From contig JBBSGP010000031.1 in assembly GCA_038253885.1 (NCBI GenBank), forward strand, positions 1-35,938: DNA of 35,938 nt. The letters are read 5' to 3'. Positions 1-7,700 of the stretch are shown piece after piece (positions within the stretch are counted from its first letter, which is position 1; each line of letters begins with the position of its first letter). This DNA comes from JALZAQ01 sp038253885. GTDB lineage: Bacteria > Gemmatimonadota > Gemmatimonadetes > Gemmatimonadales > Gemmatimonadaceae. The notes under the pieces are model-generated. The model had not been told where the DNA came from. It saw nothing but the letters and a program-made list of their open reading frames with translations, and ran no database searches. A program made the position numbers and the translations under genes.

Positions 1-159
1 CGTCGCCAGGTTACGCAGGTCGGTCTTGATCGTGGCGAAGTACGCCTTGTCCTTCGTGTTGGCGAACTTCGGGATCGCGATCGCGGCCAGAATGCCGATG
101 ATCACGACCACGATCAACAGCTCGATCAGCGTGAAGCCCTTCCGGATATTCTTCTGCAT
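1..159 (-). CDS. pilA: Type IV major pilin (prepilin), N-terminal part, cut by window edge
   Basis: The 53 visible codons encode a class III prepilin signal: a short basic leader ending KG, then FTLIELLIVVVIIGILAAIA, with Phe+1 and Glu+5 of the mature protein. PilD-type peptidase would cut after the Gly and methylate the Phe. The rest, KFANTKDKAYFATIKTDLRN, resembles the alpha-1 helix of PilA/GspG-type pilins. The ATG is preceded by AGGAG about 8 nt upstream, which fixes the start. It lies alone downstream of the pilQ-lipoprotein operon, with a 234-nt gap that carries possible regulatory signals, so it is probably a separately controlled major pilin. The C-terminal globular part is outside the window, so a GspG-like pseudopilin cannot be excluded. 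Confidence 0.9.
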   Translation of the reverse strand, partial: MQKNIRKGFTLIELLIVVVIIGILAAIAIPKFANTKDKAYFATIKTDLRNLAT

Positions 160-210
160 TGCAACGCTCCTGCGGTGGGGTGACGAGAGCAAGGATTAGG
201 AGCCAATTAT

Positions 211-235
211 CCGGGCCAGCCCTCTGTCAGCCCGG
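211..235 (-). other. Small hairpin in the presumed pilin mRNA leader
   Basis: CCGGGC (211-216) and GCCCGG (230-235) form a 6-bp GC-only stem around a 13-nt loop. It lies between the candidate promoter and the pilin ribosome binding site, so it could stabilise or attenuate the transcript. No T-run follows. Confidence 0.3.
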
Positions 236-253
236 GGTACTGCCGCCGTCTAA

Positions 254-269
254 TGCAGGACTGAGGCCG
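254..269 (-). promoter_or_regulatory. Possible sigma-54 (-24/-12) promoter of the pilin gene
   Basis: On the minus strand the sequence CGGCCTCAGTCCTGCA has GG and GC exactly 10 nt apart, with GGC at -24 and TGCA at -12, as in the TGGCAC-N5-TTGCA consensus, although the remaining positions match poorly. Transcription would begin near 243 and give a leader of about 85 nt before the pilin ATG. A PilR-like activator with a sigma-54 contact loop is encoded in the window, and pilA is sigma-54 dependent in several bacteria. This is a pattern match only. Confidence 0.35.
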
Positions 270-299
270 CGGCGGTACGCTTCATAACTTATTGTGACT

Positions 300-310
300 C
301 AACTACTTGC
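300..310 (-). promoter_or_regulatory. GCAA-N3-GTTG motif upstream of the pilin gene
   Basis: On the minus strand this reads GCAAGTAGTTG. The same GCAA-N2-A-GTTG pattern occurs twice in the region upstream of the minor-prepilin operon (12087-12117). Here it lies about 30 nt upstream of the possible -24 element and 140 nt upstream of the pilin ATG. It is a candidate binding site for one of the two NtrC-family regulators encoded nearby. No other element is evident in the 160-393 gap. Confidence 0.4.
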
Positions 311-393
311 ATTCAAGATTAGAGCCGTCTTCGCATTCGAGTACCGCGCGTTGCGAGGAATCGGGCAGGAAGCGGCAGTTGTTCCCGGGTCCA

Positions 394-3300
394 TCATGGG
401 GCGATCGGCTTGATGTCGCTGTTCCGAACGTCGATCACGATCAGCCCTTCCGTGGTGAGCCCGAAGATCTTGAGAACGATCGCCGGATCGTCCGACGGGA
501 AGCGGTGCGTGACGCGGATGGGTCCGTACAGCTTGGCCCGCACGGGCAGCGTGCCCCGGTTGAGGAAGTGGAAGCTGTCCACGATCTCGATCGTGCCGTT
601 GGACGAGGCCACGAAGGCGACGCGGGTCGAATCGTTGAGGCTGACACCCGTGCCGATGTTGTCGGGGTGGAAGGCGATCCCGGAGCCGGTCGAGAACGTC
701 TGGACCTTACCCTGGAGCCGCAGCGTGAAGGGCGACTCGACATCGAAGAAGTAGGACTCCGATCCGTGGGCAGCGGCCTCCGAGCTGTTCTTGTTGATCG
801 CGACGCCGTAGATCCGCTCCGAGGCGTTGTTCACGAGATCCGTCACGGAGAGGCTGGGCGAGAAGAGACGCCCCTTGGGTGTGCACCCCGACTCGGGGAC
901 CGCGCAGTCGCGGATCGTCATCACCCGACCGGCCCTGTCTCCGCTGTTGCCTTCACCGAAGGCGATGAACCGGCGGTCGCCGCCGGCGGCGACGTATGTG
1001 GTGTCCTCGAGCCCGAGCGACTTGATGTCGAGGTTGGACACGAGCGCGATATCGGACGCCTGGCCATACTTCGTTATGAAGAAGCTGTTCATGGCGCTCA
1101 GCGTCGAGCTCGGCGAGTTGCCGATGAAGCAGGCCGAGGCGGTGCTGGTGAACCCGTAGGGGCGGTCGCAGATGATGATGCTGTCCGAGACGGTCGGCGT
1201 GATGCCGCCCTGGACGAACACGCTGTCGGCGTTGATGACCGCCACGTGTCCCTGATTGTTGAACGTGCCGTACTGCCAGAGCTGCTGCGACTCGGGCTGC
1301 GTGAGGTTCGGGTCGTAGTGACGCAGCGTGCCATCAGGCGCCGACGGCGTGGGCTTGGTCGAGAAGTAGATGTCACCAGTCACCGACTGGGCGACGTACT
1401 GGGGACGGTCGGAGTAGTCGTAGATCGTGACCTTCAGGCGCGCGATACCGGAGGCGTCGAGGGCCACCTGGACGTCGGCGACGAAGTTGTTGGTTGTCTT
1501 GATTCGTCGCGCATCGACTTCGTTCACGTTGTTGATGCTCGGCGATCCGATGAAGACCCGGCTGATGTTGGTTCCACCGGAGTTGGCGACGAGCAGCGTG
1601 TCGGCGCTGTTGTCGACGAACATGCCCCAGGGGTGCGAGCCGACGGCGATCTTCTTGGCGTTGAAGGCATCGGGCCCGCGCTCCCAGACCTCGAGGCGAT
1701 CGAAGGTGATGTTCGACAGATAGGCCCGCTGCCGGAGTGTGTCGACAGCGATGTCGCCGGCGACGCCGCCGCTCGGAAGCGAGAACGTGCGGCCGAATAC
1801 CACGAGCGAGGTGTCGGGGCGCGCGCTGGTGACGTTCGGTTGGGGTTGGGTCGCGCCGGATGGCACGGAGTAGCCAATGTTGCCGCGTGTATCAGCAGCA
1901 AACGACGTGATCACGACCTTCTTGCCGACGGAGGCTGCGGGGATGTTGAGCCGGATCGCGACCGTGACGTCGGTGAAGCTGCCGCCGACAATCACGCTGT
2001 CGCGCTTGATCACGACGCCATCGCTCTCGCGCCGCATGATAAAACCGATGTACTGGATGCCGCTGGGGTCGACCGCGCGGATCCTCACGGAATCGTTGAC
2101 CTCGACCCGGCTGCTCAGAGACTGGAAGACGAGCGGCGGGGTGACATCCGCGGCCGGCGATTGCACGCTGACAACGACGCTGCCACCCGAGCCCGGCTGG
2201 CCGAGGGCATCGGTTGCGAATGGTGTGATGGTGAAGGTGCTGGGTGCGGCCGTGCCGGCCGGAACAGTCAGCGTGTCGATGAAGACGAGCGTGTCCTTGA
2301 TTGTCGCCGGCGTGGGCGCGGTCCGCGTCGCGGTGAACGCACCGGTGACGTTGTAGCCGAGCACCCTAACGCCATCGCGGTCGACGGCGCGGAGCTCGAC
2401 GACGATCGACTTGCCCGGCGAGGCAACCGCGCCCGGGCCCGGACGAATGATGGCGATGGTCGGGCCGGAGACGATCTGAATGCGCCGAACGACGACAGAA
2501 TCATTGCCGGCCACATCGGTAACGCGGGCGACCAGGTAGAGCGGCCCGGTGGTGCTGTCGGCGGGATTCTTGACGGTGAGCAGCCGGGTGATAATGGTGT
2601 CGCGCGTCCCGGCGGGGAATGACTGTTTCTGGCCGCCGATATTTACTGGGGCGAACGCGGTGTCGTAACGGATCGTGGTATCCACCGCGCCGAGATCGGG
2701 GTCGCCTTTTGTGGAGATACCCACGACGGTGACGCGGGCGACGCCCACGTTGTCGGAGACATGGAGCCGGACCCGGATCGTCGCGCCGATGCTGACACTC
2801 GAGTCCTGGGGCGGCGAGAGGAACTGCAGTCCGGGCTTGATGGCGTCGCTGACGGTGATCGGGATGACGCTGGCCAGCGCTCCGTTGAGCGCAGTGTTTC
2901 GGGCGAAGCCCCGGATGTTGTAGCCGCCCGGAGGCAGCGACGACAGGATGACAGCGTTGAAGGTGCGCGTCACCGATACCGGCGAGCCGGTGACGTTCAC
3001 CGAATCGGCCTGGAGGATGGTGACGGCTCCATTGGAGTCAGTCTTGACGATCTGATAGCCGATGCGCGTGATCCCGGTGGGATCCGTTGCGGTGACGGTG
3101 ATGCGCGTGCTGTCGCCGGCGCGGAAGGCCGCCCCACTCGCGGGAAGGGTGACGCTGACCACCGGCGCGCTCGAGTTGAACGCGGTGACGCCGATGAGCG
3201 GCGACAGCGTGACGTTGCCGGCTCCGTCGGTCGCGGCGCCCGCGATCTGCAGCACCGTCCCGCTCATCACGCCAGCGAGCTGGATCGGGATGGTGCGCTG

Positions 3301-3582
3301 GAAGACGGGAGTCGCGGTGGTGAAGGTGGTGTCGAAGACCGACCGCCCGTTCATCAGCACGCTGATGTGCTTGAGCGAGAGGTTGTCGCGCGCGTTGACG
3401 ATGACCTGTATGGGCGTGCCGACATCGACCGAATCGCGCTGCGAAACAACCTGCAGCGTGATCGTCGGTGGAACGCGGTCCGGGCCGGTGACGTCGTTCC
3501 GCCGGGTGTCGCAGCCGGAGAATGACAGTGCGCCGAAGAGGAGCGCCCCGACGGTCAGGCGCGGCAGGATTGTCTGCTTCAT
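394..3582 (-). CDS. Lipoprotein with Ig-like repeats and C-terminal beta-propeller, last gene of the pilMNOPQ operon
   Basis: This is a 1062-residue lipoprotein. An n-region and hydrophobic stretch end in lipobox SFSGC (Cys24). Residues about 38-583 hold roughly five Ig-like or cadherin-like modules, with recurring 'VTATDPTG', 'VSDNVGVARV' and 'VTDVAGN' style turns. Residues about 585-1062 resemble YVTN/NHL beta-propeller blades, for example a segment reading AVDTLRQRAYLSN and another KIAVGSHPWGMFVDN. I chose the ATG at 3582 because it begins the signal peptide and has GAGG upstream; an upstream ATG would overlap pilQ. It follows the pilQ stop by 13 nt and is probably co-transcribed with it. 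It may be a surface adhesin or pilus accessory protein. The propeller recalls PilY1, but I see no PilY1 sequence motif, so function is inferred from position. Confidence 0.85.
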   Translation of the reverse strand: MKQTILPRLTVGALLFGALSFSGCDTRRNDVTGPDRVPPTITLQVVSQRDSVDVGTPIQVIVNARDNLSLKHISVLMNGRSVFDTTFTTATPVFQRTIPIQLAGVMSGTVLQIAGAATDGAGNVTLSPLIGVTAFNSSAPVVSVTLPASGAAFRAGDSTRITVTATDPTGITRIGYQIVKTDSNGAVTILQADSVNVTGSPVSVTRTFNAVILSSLPPGGYNIRGFARNTALNGALASVIPITVSDAIKPGLQFLSPPQDSSVSIGATIRVRLHVSDNVGVARVTVVGISTKGDPDLGAVDTTIRYDTAFAPVNIGGQKQSFPAGTRDTIITRLLTVKNPADSTTGPLYLVARVTDVAGNDSVVVRRIQIVSGPTIAIIRPGPGAVASPGKSIVVELRAVDRDGVRVLGYNVTGAFTATRTAPTPATIKDTLVFIDTLTVPAGTAAPSTFTITPFATDALGQPGSGGSVVVSVQSPAADVTPPLVFQSLSSRVEVNDSVRIRAVDPSGIQYIGFIMRRESDGVVIKRDSVIVGGSFTDVTVAIRLNIPAASVGKKVVITSFAADTRGNIGYSVPSGATQPQPNVTSARPDTSLVVFGRTFSLPSGGVAGDIAVDTLRQRAYLSNITFDRLEVWERGPDAFNAKKIAVGSHPWGMFVDNSADTLLVANSGGTNISRVFIGSPSINNVNEVDARRIKTTNNFVADVQVALDASGIARLKVTIYDYSDRPQYVAQSVTGDIYFSTKPTPSAPDGTLRHYDPNLTQPESQQLWQYGTFNNQGHVAVINADSVFVQGGITPTVSDSIIICDRPYGFTSTASACFIGNSPSSTLSAMNSFFITKYGQASDIALVSNLDIKSLGLEDTTYVAAGGDRRFIAFGEGNSGDRAGRVMTIRDCAVPESGCTPKGRLFSPSLSVTDLVNNASERIYGVAINKNSSEAAAHGSESYFFDVESPFTLRLQGKVQTFSTGSGIAFHPDNIGTGVSLNDSTRVAFVASSNGTIEIVDSFHFLNRGTLPVRAKLYGPIRVTHRFPSDDPAIVLKIFGLTTEGLIVIDVRNSDIKPIAP

Positions 3583-3595
3583 GGGGTGCCTCAGA

Positions 3596-5608
3596 TCAAC
3601 GGTTGTCGGCGCCGCTCGGAGGTCCGAGCTTCTCGCCGTCATCCACGATGTGCGGAGTCACGAGGATGAGCAGGTCGCGCTTGTCCTCGGTCGTCGTGGT
3701 GTGGCCGAACAGACGGCCAACGAGGGGAAGGTCCACCAGGATCGGGATTCCGGAGCGCGACGACGTGACCTGGGTCACGGTCAGCCCGCCGATCACCGCT
3801 GTCTCGCCATCGTTGACGAGCAGCTGGTTGTCGGCCTTCTGCGTCTGGAAGGTGAATCCGAGATCGGACGCGGCGGTCTGGAGGTTCGACCGCTCGGCAT
3901 GGAGCACCATCAGGATCTGGCGATTGTTCGTGACGTGCGGCGTGACGGCGAGGTTGATTCCGGTCTGCTTGAACTGCACCGTCGCGCGCGGCTGCTGCTG
4001 CTGGCCGCCCTGAGCTTGGGCCTGGGTGCCGAGGTCGATGATCCGGATCGGCGTCTCCTCGCCCGAAAGGATTTCGGCGCGCCGGTTGTCGAGCGTGGTG
4101 ACGCTCGGCTCGGCCTGGATGTCGGCCAGCCTGACTTCCTGGAGCGCATCGATGAACGTGGAGAGGTTGAACTTGCCGATCGCGGTCGAGAAGATGAGCT
4201 CGAGCGCCGGCTGAATGACGCGCTGATTCGCGTTGGCGATGCCGGAGAGCGCGTTGCCCCCGATCTCGACGACGTTGAGGTTCTGGTTGAATGGCGTTCC
4301 GCCGCCCAGCGCGTCCGGGATCCCATCGCCGTTCGTGTCGATCGGCTTCAGGGTCGTCGGATCGGTGCGCTGCACGAGCTTGTTGAAGAACTGATTCGAC
4401 GTGCCGAGGTCGTAGGCGATGCCCAGATCCTCGATGTTGGTCCGGTTGACGAAGATGATCTTGGCCTTGATCGCGATCTGCGGCGTGCGCAGGTCGAGAT
4501 CCTTGATGTAGCTGGCGATGTCCTGGATGCGCGACGCGACGTCGGTGATCACCAACCGGTTGGTGGAGCTGTCGGCCGAGACGCTGCCGCGGATGCGGCA
4601 CTGTCCGGGCGCGTTGCCGCTCGCCGACGGGCCGGGAACGCCACTGCGGTTGCCGCAATCCTGCGACAGCAGGCTCTTCACCGTCTCGAGGAGCGACTGA
4701 GCGTGCGTGTAGTTGACGGCGATGATCTGTGTCGTGAGAGGCTCGGTCGCCTGCTGAGCCGCGATGTTGTCGTAGCTGTCGACGGTGATGATGCCGTCCT
4801 GGTCCTCTCGTGCGGCGAGCCCCTGCGCCTGCAGGATCGCGCGCAGGGCGACGTCCCATGGCTGATCGCGGATCTCGGCGGAGACGGTGCCGGTCACGCC
4901 CTTTCCGACGACGATCGTGCGCCCGGAGAAGACGGCGAAGGCGGCGAGTACGTCGCGAATGTCGGCGTCCTGGTAGGTCACGGTGATCCGCGGCTCGTCG
5001 GCCTTCCCGACGACGGGGACACCGACGTCCTTCAGCCGGTTCCGCGAGGTGATCTTCTGCCCCGCCGTCCGGGCTTGCTGTTGAGCGATGTCACCCGAGG
5101 AGGCGCGCGCCACGACGAGGCTCGGAGTGGCGGCAACGGGATACACGGCGGGCACCGCCACCTTCGGGGTGCCGACGTTCCACGCCACGAAGCTCGGAGC
5201 GCCGCTGCCGTCGATGCTGATACGCACCTCGTGCGCGCCGCGCGTGACCGTGTACTTCCGATCGACATCGAGGTCGAGGACGACCCGGACGACGTCTTCT
5301 CGGTACTGGGCGATGCGGACGTTCAGAATGCCCCCGCGCGGAACGCGGTCGTACAAGCGCGGGAGCACGCCGAGGCGGGCACCGCGCATGTCGAGAACGA
5401 CCCGCGCTGGCGAGCCGAGGCTGAAATCCTGCAGCTCAACCGCACCGTCCACCGCGATCACCAGCTCTGCCCGACCGGTGACGGCGACGACGCTGAGCGA
5501 CGTCACCTCGATCTTCGGAGAGTCATGGCTTCCTGCCGCGCGGGCCGCCGGTGCGCTCAGTGGGAGCGCGATCCCGATCATCCCGGCCAACGTCCAGATC
5601 CGCCTCAT
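3596..5608 (-). CDS. pilQ: Type IV pilus secretin PilQ
   Basis: A 670-residue outer-membrane secretin through which the pilus exits. A Sec signal peptide (about 1-24) is followed by an AMIN domain (about 32-135, peptidoglycan or outer-membrane targeting), an STN domain (about 205-280), an N1-type secretin domain (about 290-375) and the C-terminal secretin gate and barrel (about 440-655). The signature IPILVDLPLVGRLFG and the ending LLILVTPHIV are typical. Residues 424-432 read DTNGDGIPD, a calcium-loop-like insert, and residues 530-540 are Gln-rich. The start overlaps the pilP stop by 4 nt (ATGA). Length is normal for PilQ with a single AMIN domain. Confidence 0.97.
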   Translation of the reverse strand: MRRIWTLAGMIGIALPLSAPAARAAGSHDSPKIEVTSLSVVAVTGRAELVIAVDGAVELQDFSLGSPARVVLDMRGARLGVLPRLYDRVPRGGILNVRIAQYREDVVRVVLDLDVDRKYTVTRGAHEVRISIDGSGAPSFVAWNVGTPKVAVPAVYPVAATPSLVVARASSGDIAQQQARTAGQKITSRNRLKDVGVPVVGKADEPRITVTYQDADIRDVLAAFAVFSGRTIVVGKGVTGTVSAEIRDQPWDVALRAILQAQGLAAREDQDGIITVDSYDNIAAQQATEPLTTQIIAVNYTHAQSLLETVKSLLSQDCGNRSGVPGPSASGNAPGQCRIRGSVSADSSTNRLVITDVASRIQDIASYIKDLDLRTPQIAIKAKIIFVNRTNIEDLGIAYDLGTSNQFFNKLVQRTDPTTLKPIDTNGDGIPDALGGGTPFNQNLNVVEIGGNALSGIANANQRVIQPALELIFSTAIGKFNLSTFIDALQEVRLADIQAEPSVTTLDNRRAEILSGEETPIRIIDLGTQAQAQGGQQQQPRATVQFKQTGINLAVTPHVTNNRQILMVLHAERSNLQTAASDLGFTFQTQKADNQLLVNDGETAVIGGLTVTQVTSSRSGIPILVDLPLVGRLFGHTTTTEDKRDLLILVTPHIVDDGEKLGPPSGADNR

Positions 5609-6276
5609 GGCGTCCTCACTCGTGTGGAATCGCTCAGCCCCAGGATTTGCTGGCGGCTGTACCCAAGCTCTTCAAGCGTGAAGACGACCGAGCGGGGCTG
5701 GATTTGCGCGACGCGCATGCGACCCAGCGTCTGCCCGACCTTCACGCGGTACTGCTCCTTGCTGCCGATGTCGCGGAGTATGGCGACCGAACGTCCCGCC
5801 GGATCGTAGAGCACGGCCACGAGCCGCAGGTCGGTGATCATGGGCCGGAGCTCGGTGCTGTTGAGCAGCGATGCGAACGGATCGCGCCGCCCGTCTGGCT
5901 GGTAGCTGAAGACCTCGCGGGTGAGAGAGATCTCGCCACCCTTGCCACGCGCCGACACGGAGCTGCTGGTGCCGCCGATGGTACCGGCCGCGGGCCGCTG
6001 AGCGGCGCCCGAGGTCGGAGTCTGTGGCCCGGCCGTGGTGGCCGTCTTCGGCGCGGCCGTCTTCGGTGCGCCAGTCTGAGGAGCGGGCGCCGGCGCCTGC
6101 ATCTGCTCCGCGGCCGTGTGGGCGTCGGTGGCTGCCACGGCGTTCCGCGCGAGCTCTTTCGGACGTGAGATGTTCGGTGGCGCGATCTGCGCATCCAGTG
6201 GCGCGGGAGAGACCGCCAGCAACCCGGCGGCGATGACGATGGCCACGAGGCCGGTCGCGCTCAGCTCCGTCTTCAT
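5605..6276 (-). CDS. pilP: Type IV pilus alignment-complex protein PilP
   Basis: A 223-residue protein that bridges the inner-membrane PilN/PilO complex to PilQ. The first 30 residues form a signal peptide or anchor (LVAIVIAAGLLAV, then a possible cut after LDA). Residues about 60-100 are an Ala/Pro/Thr-rich linker. Residues about 125-215 are the PilP beta-domain, with the conserved GRRDPF motif and the pattern VAVLYDPAGRSVAILRD then VGQTLG. Unlike many PilP proteins it has no cysteine lipobox, so it may be held by an uncleaved helix. It overlaps pilO and pilQ by 4 nt each, pointing to coupled translation. Confidence 0.92.
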   Translation of the reverse strand: MKTELSATGLVAIVIAAGLLAVSPAPLDAQIAPPNISRPKELARNAVAATDAHTAAEQMQAPAPAPQTGAPKTAAPKTATTAGPQTPTSGAAQRPAAGTIGGTSSSVSARGKGGEISLTREVFSYQPDGRRDPFASLLNSTELRPMITDLRLVAVLYDPAGRSVAILRDIGSKEQYRVKVGQTLGRMRVAQIQPRSVVFTLEELGYSRQQILGLSDSTRVRTP

Positions 6277-6914
6277 GACTTCGCTCCTCCGGCCGCGCTC
6301 TTCTTCGCGGGCTGAGCAAGCGGCGTCTTCCGGGCGACGAACGTCTGCAGCTGGAAGCGTGCTTCGATGGTCGCGGTCTTCGCGCCCTTCTGCCTGGGCT
6401 TGTTCGCCTGTGCTCCCAGGGTGGGCTGCTGCAGGGTGAGATTCACCGGGATCACGATGCGGGTCAGCGACCCGACGTTCGCGAGGAAGGTCGCGATCTG
6501 GTGGAAGCTCCCGAGCACCCCGAGGCCGTATCGGTAGGTGTCGTACTGCTCTCCCTCGACGACCGGCTGCGGGTCCACCTGCGCCAGGTCGAGCCCGACA
6601 CGGCGTGCGGCGGTGGACACCTGCTCGAGAAGCGCCGGCACTTCGTTGCCCTGGGGCACGAGCGTCCGGATCAGCTCGAAGTTTTGCTGGTAGAGCGCCA
6701 GCTGGCGGGAGAGATCGCTCGCGTTGCCGCGCGCGATGTCGGCCTTGGCGCGGTTCGTCTGCTCCACCATCGCCTGGATGCGATGGTCCTCCTCCGACAG
6801 CACCGCCGCCTTCTTGTCGTACGCGAAATACCAGTACGCGCCGACCGCGACGATCGAGAGAAAGATCGTGAAGACGAGCATCTGCTCACGCTGGCCCCTG
6901 GGTAGGATGGCCAC
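6273..6914 (-). CDS. pilO: Type IV pilus assembly protein PilO
   Basis: A 213-residue bitopic inner-membrane protein. A short cytoplasmic N-terminus (MAILPRGQREQ) is followed by one transmembrane helix (about 12-30), a coiled-coil stretch (about 38-85) and a PilO ferredoxin-like domain containing VPQGNEVPALLEQVSTAARRV and GSFHQIATFLANVGSL, the classic PilO pattern. It forms heterodimers with PilN. The gene starts 3 nt after the pilN stop, and its stop overlaps pilP. The C-terminus is Lys/Ala-rich. Confidence 0.95.
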   Translation of the reverse strand: MAILPRGQREQMLVFTIFLSIVAVGAYWYFAYDKKAAVLSEEDHRIQAMVEQTNRAKADIARGNASDLSRQLALYQQNFELIRTLVPQGNEVPALLEQVSTAARRVGLDLAQVDPQPVVEGEQYDTYRYGLGVLGSFHQIATFLANVGSLTRIVIPVNLTLQQPTLGAQANKPRQKGAKTATIEARFQLQTFVARKTPLAQPAKKSAAGGAKS

Positions 6915-6917
6915 GGG

Positions 6918-7679
6918 TTACCTCACCGACAGGGAGACAGGAACCGTCCGGACCGCGGAGGGGTCGGGAGCCTGGTAGCTCGCCTCGAGCTGAAACTCCG
7001 TGATCTCCTTTCCGTCCACGATGACCAGGGCCGACTTGACCAGCGCCACGTTCTCGATGAACGGCGACGCCTCGAGCAGCTTCATGAAGCGCGTCAGCGC
7101 CTGGATGTCGACGGTGTTGCCGACGATCCGGAACTGCACGCCGGCGCTCGCGCCGGAATCCAGGGGAGCGAGGGCGTCACTCTTGGACTTGGGAGCTTTG
7201 CCATCCTTCGCATCGGGCGCGGGCGGAGGGGGGACGGCCGGCGCGGCGGCGATCTGGGTGACGTTGGTCTGGGTGATCGATGTCAACCACGTATAGGGCG
7301 GAAGCGCCCGGCTGACCTCGTCGAGAACGTGGGGCCAGATGAACCGCTTGCTGTCGAAAGAGCGAATGAGCTCCACCTGTCTCACGATGGAATCGCGGCG
7401 CGCCTCGGCCTTTCGCTTCTGGTTCACCAGGGCGGAGTAGCGTATCGAGTCCTGCTCGGCCGTCCGCAGGCGTGCGTCGAGGGAGCGCTGCTTGGTGCTT
7501 TGAGTGACCCACATCCCGCCGACGGCGAGGATCGCGACGATGACCGCGGCCACAGCTCCGATCAGGAAGGGATCCTTGATCTGGGAGAAGATCCCCGCCG
7601 CGACGCCCCCGAGGTTCACTCCGGAGCCACGGCTCCGGGTCTTTTTCCCGGCGCCGGGCAGAAGATTGATTTCAATCAT
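6918..7679 (-). CDS. pilN: Type IV pilus assembly protein PilN
   Basis: A 253-residue inner-membrane protein. It opens with MIEINLLPG, the conserved INLLP peptide that docks into PilM. One transmembrane helix (about 38-58) is followed by a coiled coil rich in Arg and Glu (about 65-105) and a periplasmic ferredoxin-like domain. A Pro/Ala/Lys-rich insert near 148-170 looks disordered. The gene starts 21 nt after the pilM stop and is part of the pilM-N-O-P-Q operon. Length is slightly above the usual 180-210 residues, mostly because of the N-terminal extension and the insert. Confidence 0.94.
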   Translation of the reverse strand: MIEINLLPGAGKKTRSRGSGVNLGGVAAGIFSQIKDPFLIGAVAAVIVAILAVGGMWVTQSTKQRSLDARLRTAEQDSIRYSALVNQKRKAEARRDSIVRQVELIRSFDSKRFIWPHVLDEVSRALPPYTWLTSITQTNVTQIAAAPAVPPPPAPDAKDGKAPKSKSDALAPLDSGASAGVQFRIVGNTVDIQALTRFMKLLEASPFIENVALVKSALVIVDGKEITEFQLEASYQAPDPSAVRTVPVSLSVR

Positions 7680-7700
7680 GGCGAAGTCTTCGGCGGGAGA

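Noticed and set aside
307..2622. Long plus-strand open frame (771 codons) opposite the propeller lipoprotein gene
   Set aside because: It runs antisense to a gene with a clear signal peptide and domain pattern. Its translation is rich in Arg, Asp, Glu and Val with no domain or membrane features, as expected for GC-rich shadow frames.
3062..5809. Very long plus-strand open frame (915 codons) antisense to pilQ and flanks
   Set aside because: It overlaps several clear pilus genes on the other strand, has charge-biased composition and shows no recognisable motif.
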